Shown piece by piece: positions 58,695 through 64,000 of a DNA stretch of 64,000 bases. The DNA is taken from contig JAKSZP010009202.1 in assembly GCA_022478985.1 (NCBI GenBank), forward strand, positions 354,762-418,761, read 5' to 3'. Source of the stretch: Massospora cicadina. Its lineage: Eukaryota > Entomophthoromycota > Entomophthoromycetes > Entomophthorales > Entomophthoraceae. Every line of letters begins with the position of its first letter. Position 1 is the first letter of the stretch. The notes under the pieces were generated by a model. It was not told the origin of the DNA. It did not search any database and worked only from the letters and a program-made list of their open reading frames with translations. A program made the position numbers and the translations under genes.

Positions 58695-58935
58695 CAATCA
58701 ACCTAATGACAAGCATGACCCCTGCACATTTATAATGGGTGACCTAGTCCTTTTCTAACCTCATCAGCCAGGAGACTGTAAAACAAATTGGCACCAACTA
58801 ATTGGCCCTAAAAAGTCATTTATAAGTGGGGCAACAAACACGATTTTAAAGGCCATTCAAGGTACCGTTTAAACTGCATACATAGTCACTTTCTCCATCC
58901 GTTTCCTCCCTATGCCAAAATCTAGAGAGAGGTTT
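58695..58935 (+). pseudogene. P integrase C-terminus, right of N
   Basis: The sequence NDKHDPCTFIMGDLVLF followed by PGDCKTNWHQLIGP fits the GDxVL and GPF blocks of the integrase C-terminal domain. It continues the frame stopped at 52683 and leads into the 3' LTR of P. It contains stops. Confidence 0.72.
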
Positions 58936-59492
58936 TGTCAGGGTTTCTTCCCTAATTGGAGATTTGGATGTGTCAGCTGAAGGGGATTGATTTAATCAGA
59001 TGTAATAGCCCAAACATTTAATGGAGATAATCCTGACAAAAATCACAGTCTTCAGACATTGGGGATCAACTCTGACTTATGCGTTCAACTATTGCTCCCT
59101 CAAAGCTTCCAAATCTTGGGGTTCAAACCCAATCCATGCGGCGAGAAAATTCTATTTGACCAAAATGACTATCCTGCTGCAGAATCCCCAATTGGTAATA
59201 AATACATATTTTAGCTTGGAATGCCTGGAGATTTACTGAGATAACCTCTATAAACTCATACAGTTTGATTCCAAGCAAATAAAGATTACTCTATTCTTTG
59301 CCATTTTAAGCCAAATTGACCTACCTATAAAAGCTTAAGGACGAACATATATTTAGGATTTACCAAAATAGGCTATTATCCTAAGTAAAGATTATTTGAC
59401 CAAGAAAAGTAAAAGGTATAATACAACACCCAGGAGCTTCAGGCTTCCTTGCCTTAAAAATTAAGGGATACGTGTTAGCAACCCCCATGGAC
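58936..59492 (+). repeat. P 3' LTR
   Basis: It starts TGTCAGGGTTTCTTCCC and matches 46507-47053. The last bases before ATGAT (59493-59497) are CCATGGAC, where one base seems lost compared with ...ACA. Confidence 0.82.
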
Positions 59493-59497
59493 ATGAT

Positions 59498-61400
59498 AGG
59501 TAATATAATTGCTAGCTCAGAGACAGCAAATGACCTAAACTGAATAGGCAGCGCACTGTACGCTCCCTCCAAAATGGTACATTATGCCCCACAGTCCTGT
59601 ATACTACCCGGTGCTCCATGTTGGGTTAAACAGCAGCTCAGCTACCAATTTTACTGACACTATGTTGACCTGGGCGCTGGTGTTGATGATCAAATGTGTT
59701 TTCATTTTATTTAAAATATTGTCACAGTAAGTACACTCTGAATAATAAGAACCATGGCTGTATTACGTGAACATTCAAGGAAACCTTCTTATCAAGAAAG
59801 TATTTATTAATTGACCCTGCCTGTGGGTACTCCTTTACAATTTGCTCCACAGGGACGGTGGCGTTCACGCCCTCCAATGAGGCCACATCCAAGGAGGATT
59901 TAGATTTATCTGCCAAGTTAAGCTCCAGGATTGACAGACGTAAGGTTTTGTATCTCTTGGTTGATCTTTTCCATATGCCCTACTTGGCTTTGGGAGTGAG
60001 TTATCACGTTTATGCCATTGGCGGTTTTTCAGTAGAGAAATATATCATTAGGGGCTACAAGAACTGACATAGGTTGGCTCATTATGAATAGACGGGAAAA
60101 ATAAATTTAAGCAGTGGGAGTAGAGAGTCCTGTCTTTACTCCGCTTGTTCTTTTCCCTGCTCTTCCAAATTCAGCAAATCTGCTTGGACGATCCACATTG
60201 CAGGGCAGCTCACTGTGTAATGCCCTTGCTGACAATATTCAAAGTAAGCTATTCAAAAGGCTCCCATTTCCAAACGTTTTTAAAACTAGGCTGAGAGTTA
60301 TAAACTGGACGAGGCAGGGCGAAGCATTAAAAGTGGTCATGTATGGGCCAAATGATCATAGGTCAGTTACATTTTTGTCAGCAGACTATAGTTTGTCTGG
60401 GGATTAGCTGGAGGATTATAAGCTGATTGCTGCTGGCCCCCGCAAATGAAGCTTCAGCAACAGTCACTGATGGTTTCTGGTCTGCGTTGGGTGAGATAAA
60501 CGTTGCGGCCAATTGCTGCAGATAGTTGACAATCTGCAGTAAAGGGACATCCCCTTGTAGAACTGGAGCCACTAATTTGTAGAGCTCCTTGTCATGGAGC
60601 ATGCTAATAATAATGTTTAAACTGAACTGGAACTCCAGGTGAGTTACCACCCAAAACCCAAGCCAGAATGCTTCAGGAACAAACGTCAAAATGACGTTGC
60701 AAAAATTAGCACACAAGCCATTAAGATCAGTCAGGGGGCTTTAAAAAGCTATATCATCTCACTATTTTAATAATTAATCTCTATCTACCAAAGTTCTAGT
60801 ATTATTTTAATTTAAAAATTTTTTATTTTAAATATAAGATATGGAAAATTTAAAATTGGAGCAACAGCGGTACCTGTCAGGGACCGCTGCCTAAAAGCTC
60901 ACTGGGAAAACTGCAATTTAGTTGCAACTGCTGATGGAAATAAACCCAAAACAATATGTAATATGAGTTTCCTTGACCTTTTTTTCAACTGAATCTGATC
61001 CAGCCTGATCAGCCAAATTCATTTTGGGCTCATTGCTTAAAACTAATTTTTCATTTCCTGCATGCAATTTGCACTATTAGCAACATTTTAGGCAATTGGC
61101 AGGTAGCGCCCAGGGCCAAGCCATATAGGGCTGAGCCTAGTTGGTGAGAAAGGGGTTGAGCACTCACATATCTGTCAGGGATGGGGAAAAAAGAATGCAA
61201 TGGCAGGACTCATTATGTTTGGATGTTTTGCACAAATCCATCACCTCCCAACAAACCCTCCAAATGATTTCCACCAGCTCTGTAAAAGATAACGCTGAGG
61301 GAGCTGCAAACTTCAGGGGGTACGCCGTGACCCACCTCTCATCCACCACATGGGCCAAATTTCCTTATGTTGTGAGAGGCCAGGTGCCAGCTTCTGCTTC
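59498..61400 (-). pseudogene. Gag-protease remnant of a further Ty3/Gypsy element
   Basis: A minus frame at 60378-60716 (LEFQFSLNIIISMLHDKELYK, PVLQGDVPLLQIVNYLQQLA) is capsid-like. A block EYCQQGHYTVSCPAM near 60215 is a damaged zinc knuckle, followed by the end LNLEEQGKEQAE (stop near 60114). Further left, INTSAQVNIVSVKLVAELLF near 59680-59620 fits a protease whose D[ST]G is now NTS. P inserted at its left edge. Whether it belongs to the pol fragment on its right is unclear, because gag would then lie after pol. Confidence 0.5.
60866..60888. repeat. Imperfect 23-bp palindrome
   Basis: AGCGGT and ACCGCT, then CCTG and CAGG, pair around a central T with one mismatch per arm. It lies in AT-rich DNA between gag-like and pol-like remnants. 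Confidence 0.6.
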
Positions 61401-61566
61401 TTTTTAGAGTGGAATGGGAATTGATCCCAGTCCAGGTGGAGAGGTTTCTTCCCAAGACTTACATTACCCTTCTCTTTAGAAGAGGGGAGTGCCGACGTTG
61501 GGGAACTGAGCCAGTGAAATATTCTTGTAGGCCTTGGGAAGCTTTATGGCCATGATTGCAGCGATT

Positions 61567-61764
61567 TTAGGAGGGGTAAGGGGCTTCAGGCTGTGCCACA
61601 TGGAACGCTTCAGAAGACTTGCAATAGTTGGCGCAATCGTGAGCACTGACCCAGATATTTTTGTAAGAAGGATAGCCCTTCCAAGCCAAAAGGTACTGAA
61701 CCAGGATGCGGAACCAGCGTGATGCCAAAATTGCTTCCACCTCAGATTTGATTGACTCCTCCAA
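61567..61764 (-). pseudogene. Chromodomain of the right-hand chromovirus (E)
   Basis: The sequence KSEVEAILASRWFRILVQYL, then LAWKGYPSYKNIWVSAHD and a helix ending KSSEAFH, matches the chromodomain fold with YLLAWKGY and the Trp of the third strand. It is open in this copy. It ends the pol polyprotein that starts beyond the right edge of the window. Confidence 0.8.
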
Positions 61765-61899
61765 AACGACTGTTTAGGGTTGGCAGATGGGATACTGGAA
61801 AAGGGAGATAGCTAGGAGGCGTGTAAAACGGGATGCTCCTTCCAGTGGGGAGGGAGTGCAAAAATGGAATGAGCCATTGCCCAGATCTTCTACATCCTC

Positions 61900-62675
61900 A
61901 TGGGGTTTAACCACTTACTTGCAAACTTCTATGAAGGGTCTTTGAAGCGCAGGTGGTGGGTGTTAAGTAAAACTTGCAAACCTACCTTGATGTTGGGGGG
62001 GCAAGCACTTTCAGTCAGTGAATCACTTATATTAAGTGATTACTTTGATAAGGTGTTTGTGGACCAGAGACTGAATGGCCCAGATTTGTTGAGCATGCTC
62101 TTCTGCTGCGAGGACCTCAGGATGAAGACATGGTACAGGAGAAAAGGAAGGGTTGTCTCTAACGTCGCTTCATATGGTGAAAGCCCCATAGAGGCATGTG
62201 AGGCGTTGCTGTAAGCAAACTGAGCCAACGGAAGATCGTCCGCCAGGTGTCCTGTGCAGAGGTGGCATAACACCGGAGGCACTGCTCAGGATTTGATTAA
62301 CTTTCTTCATCTGGCATTCGATTGGAGGTGTTATGCTGTGGACCAGAAGGGTTGAACTTTTTGGATGACCAGAAGTGCCGTCCAAAAGCAAGTTGTGAAT
62401 TGAGGACCCCTTTCACTCACAATCTCCTGGCATAAACCAAACATAGAGAAGACGTTGTGGAAAAAAAGATAGACCGTCTCCTTAGAGGTGATGGAAGTTG
62501 AGCAGGGAATATACAGAGCTAATTTGTTGAACCAGTCTACAATGACCATAATCGCATTGTAACCATTTAAGATAGGGAGATCAACTATTAAGTCAACAGA
62601 CATTGACGTCCATGGTCCCTTGTCCTGTTGCAGTGGGTTAAGAAGGCCGTTCCACCCAGAGCAGTTCAATTTCAC
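61900..62675 (-). pseudogene. Integrase of element E
   Basis: The frame 62331-62675 has GPWTSMSVDLIVDLPILNGY with the first Asp, then AIMVIVDWFNKLALYIPC and IVSERGPQFTTCFW, where the second Asp is Glu. The third block, IECQMKKVNQIL, keeps Glu near 62310. The frame 62040-62282 has LPLAQFAYSNASHASMGLSP. The C-terminal domain (near 62040-61860) is broken. Confidence 0.83.
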
Positions 62676-63059
62676 ACAAGCACAGGTAATGCAAATTTCT
62701 ATTCATGCGGAGATGTATTTTGAGATACCAGTCCAATTGTATGTATGATTCACTAAGTCAAGGCACTTTTTCACTCTGGGGTGACCAACTGCTGAGGGAT
62801 CGTGGTGGGATTAATCACTTTGGTGCAAAGCTGAGGGGGCACCCACAACTGAGATTGAAACAGAATACCTTTTGCTCCCACTTAATAATGGGAACGCTTA
62901 TGCAATGGATCCACGAGTAGCACTGACACCTCCAAGCCTTCAGAGAAAGTCATCTGGTGGGCCAAAACTTGAGCAGATAGAAGGGCGGTCAGGTCCTATT
63001 TTACTGACAAAAAAATTGGGTGGGGAGATGGATAAAATTCGGGTGGCTGGATTACTGTG

Positions 63060-63480
63060 GTGAGCTCATGCTCCTCCTCCTCTGTGGGGCATAGAGTGGG
63101 GTTGCGGCTCAGGTAATCATGGAGAACGTTCAACGACCCCTTCAAAAATCAATACTTAAAGTTAGAACTACATAGGTTGCAGTACGTCTGAGCTTGACAG
63201 TGCGCCAACTTCTGCAGTTTTCAAAAGTACATGAACGCTTGATGATCCGTTCATACTGTCACCTCATAAGTAGCGCCCTTCATGTACCATCAGTGGGTAA
63301 TTACTCATGATACAGCCACCAACTTCTTGTCTTAAGTAGCTCAGTTCTACTTCATAACAGAAAATTGTGGAAGAAATATGCTACTGGGTGCTCCACTCCC
63401 TAATGTTCATGCAACAAAACCACTCCCACTGCAGCGGAAGAGGCATTAGATGCAATAATTAAGGTTTAATTGCATTGATA
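63060..63480 (-). pseudogene. RNase H of element E
   Basis: Near 63467-63420 the frame reads IIASNASSAAVGVVLLHEH, where the family has TDAS; the Asp is Asn. Then come HPVAYFFHNFLL, EVTVxTDHQAFMYF and KLQKLAHCQAQTYCNL, and the linker LNVLHDYLSRNPTLCP near 63130-63070. Stops are present. Confidence 0.82.
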
Positions 63481-64000
63481 TGCTTTAGCACAGGCAATGA
63501 CACGAACTTCTGTTTGATAGTGTCAAATGCCTGCTGGCATTCAGAGGTCAAATGGAATGGGACGATCCTGCCAATAAAGGGAGTGCAGCGGCCAGCCAGC
63601 TGTGAGAGGTCAGAAGTTAATTTTTTAAGAAAACGACGGTGCCAAAAAGCTCCGCAAATGCTATTGTATCATCAGGGTAGGACACTCAAAGATGGCCTCC
63701 AGTTTACAGGGCGGAATAGCATAACTATCTTTTAATACCAAGTTACCAGAGAAGATAACCTCATCATGGAAAACTTGCACTTTGATGGCTTCACAAATAA
63801 TCCTGCTTTGTGCAGAGCGGTAAGCTCAGCATCCAGATCTATAGAATGCTGTTTGAGGGTTAAAATTGATGATAATGTCTTCAATGTAAGCAATGCCGCA
63901 CATGTTGTACAGGTTGCTCAACACGTTGCCAATAATCCACTGGAATGTGGCAGGTGCGTTCTTTAGACTAGATGGCATTATGCGGAATTGGTATATGACT
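63481..64000 (-). pseudogene. Reverse transcriptase of element E (runs off the window)
   Basis: From the right edge the frame reads YQFRIMPSSLKNAPATFQWI, then IGNVLSNLYNMCGIAYIEDIIINF. The catalytic box is YIED at 63877-63888 instead of YxDD. The thumb and connection follow leftwards in broken frames. The N-terminal RT, protease and gag would lie beyond 64000. Confidence 0.85.

Larger units (their letters stand above)
46507..59492 (+). mobile_element. P: Ty3/Gypsy retrotransposon of M type, plus strand, split by element N
   Basis: LTRs lie at 46507-47053 and 58936-59492, with the same PBS core as M and gag, protease, RT, RNase H and integrase in order. ATGAT precedes the left LTR (46502-46506) and follows the right LTR (59493-59497). 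The integrase C-terminus is cut at 52683 and resumes at 58695, because N inserted there. Without N the element is about 7.0 kb, like M. All genes are broken. Confidence 0.87.

Noticed and set aside
1..64000. CRISPR arrays, tRNA or rRNA genes, phage or bacterial operons
   Set aside because: No regularly spaced repeats, tRNA-like folds or bacterial gene organisation were seen. The content is eukaryotic retrotransposons.

Overview
This window is a transposon graveyard from a TE-rich eukaryote with moderately AT-rich DNA. The most likely source is a filamentous fungus: it holds non-LTR retrotransposons of endonuclease-RT-CCHC type, Ty3/Gypsy chromoviruses with chromodomains, and C-to-T-type decay. 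I cannot name the phylum, and nothing looks prokaryotic. Almost every large coding region is broken by stops and frameshifts, so the useful annotation is the element structure. I rebuilt it from repeated long terminal repeats (LTRs), target-site duplications (TSDs), primer-binding sites (PBS), polypurine tracts (PPT) and catalytic motifs.

Left third (about 0.65-19.1 kb): an old LINE (LINE-A, +) is split inside its reverse-transcriptase FADD box by a 13.1-kb Ty3/Gypsy element (G1, +, 4257-17398, TSD CTAGA). G1 itself took three later insertions: a solo LTR in its integrase (7996-9133, TSD GAAGG), a small non-autonomous LTR element in its 3' LTR (12082-15199) that carries an uninterrupted 103-codon ORF, and a second solo LTR of the first family in the same 3' LTR (15701-17125).

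Middle (19.1-34.3 kb): a near-complete Ty3/Gypsy element in minus orientation (M, 19683-26582, TSD GCATC) interrupts a TATA-led stretch whose reading frame resumes on the other side. Right of it lie a decayed unknown coding region (27.0-27.9 kb), a tentative spliced gene on the minus strand (28.1-28.8 kb) and about 5.4 kb of mostly featureless AT-rich DNA with one LTR-like block and one minisatellite.

34.3-46.0 kb: two structurally full-length copies of one LINE family (LINE-B 34295-39571 and LINE-C 40668-45934), same strand, each with its own 16-bp TSD, about 8% different in the stretch I compared. Between them is a small probable solo LTR.

46.5-59.5 kb: a Ty3/Gypsy element of the M type but on the plus strand (P, 46507-59492), split in its integrase C-terminus by a minus-strand chromovirus (N, 52684-58689). 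59.5-64 kb: minus-strand gag-protease remnants, then the pol end of another chromovirus that runs out of the window.

The elements do not form a pathway. They are layers of insertion, and the nesting gives a relative order: LINE-A, then G1, then the three insertions in G1; P, then N. I saw no rRNA, tRNA, CRISPR array or intact host gene of recognisable function.
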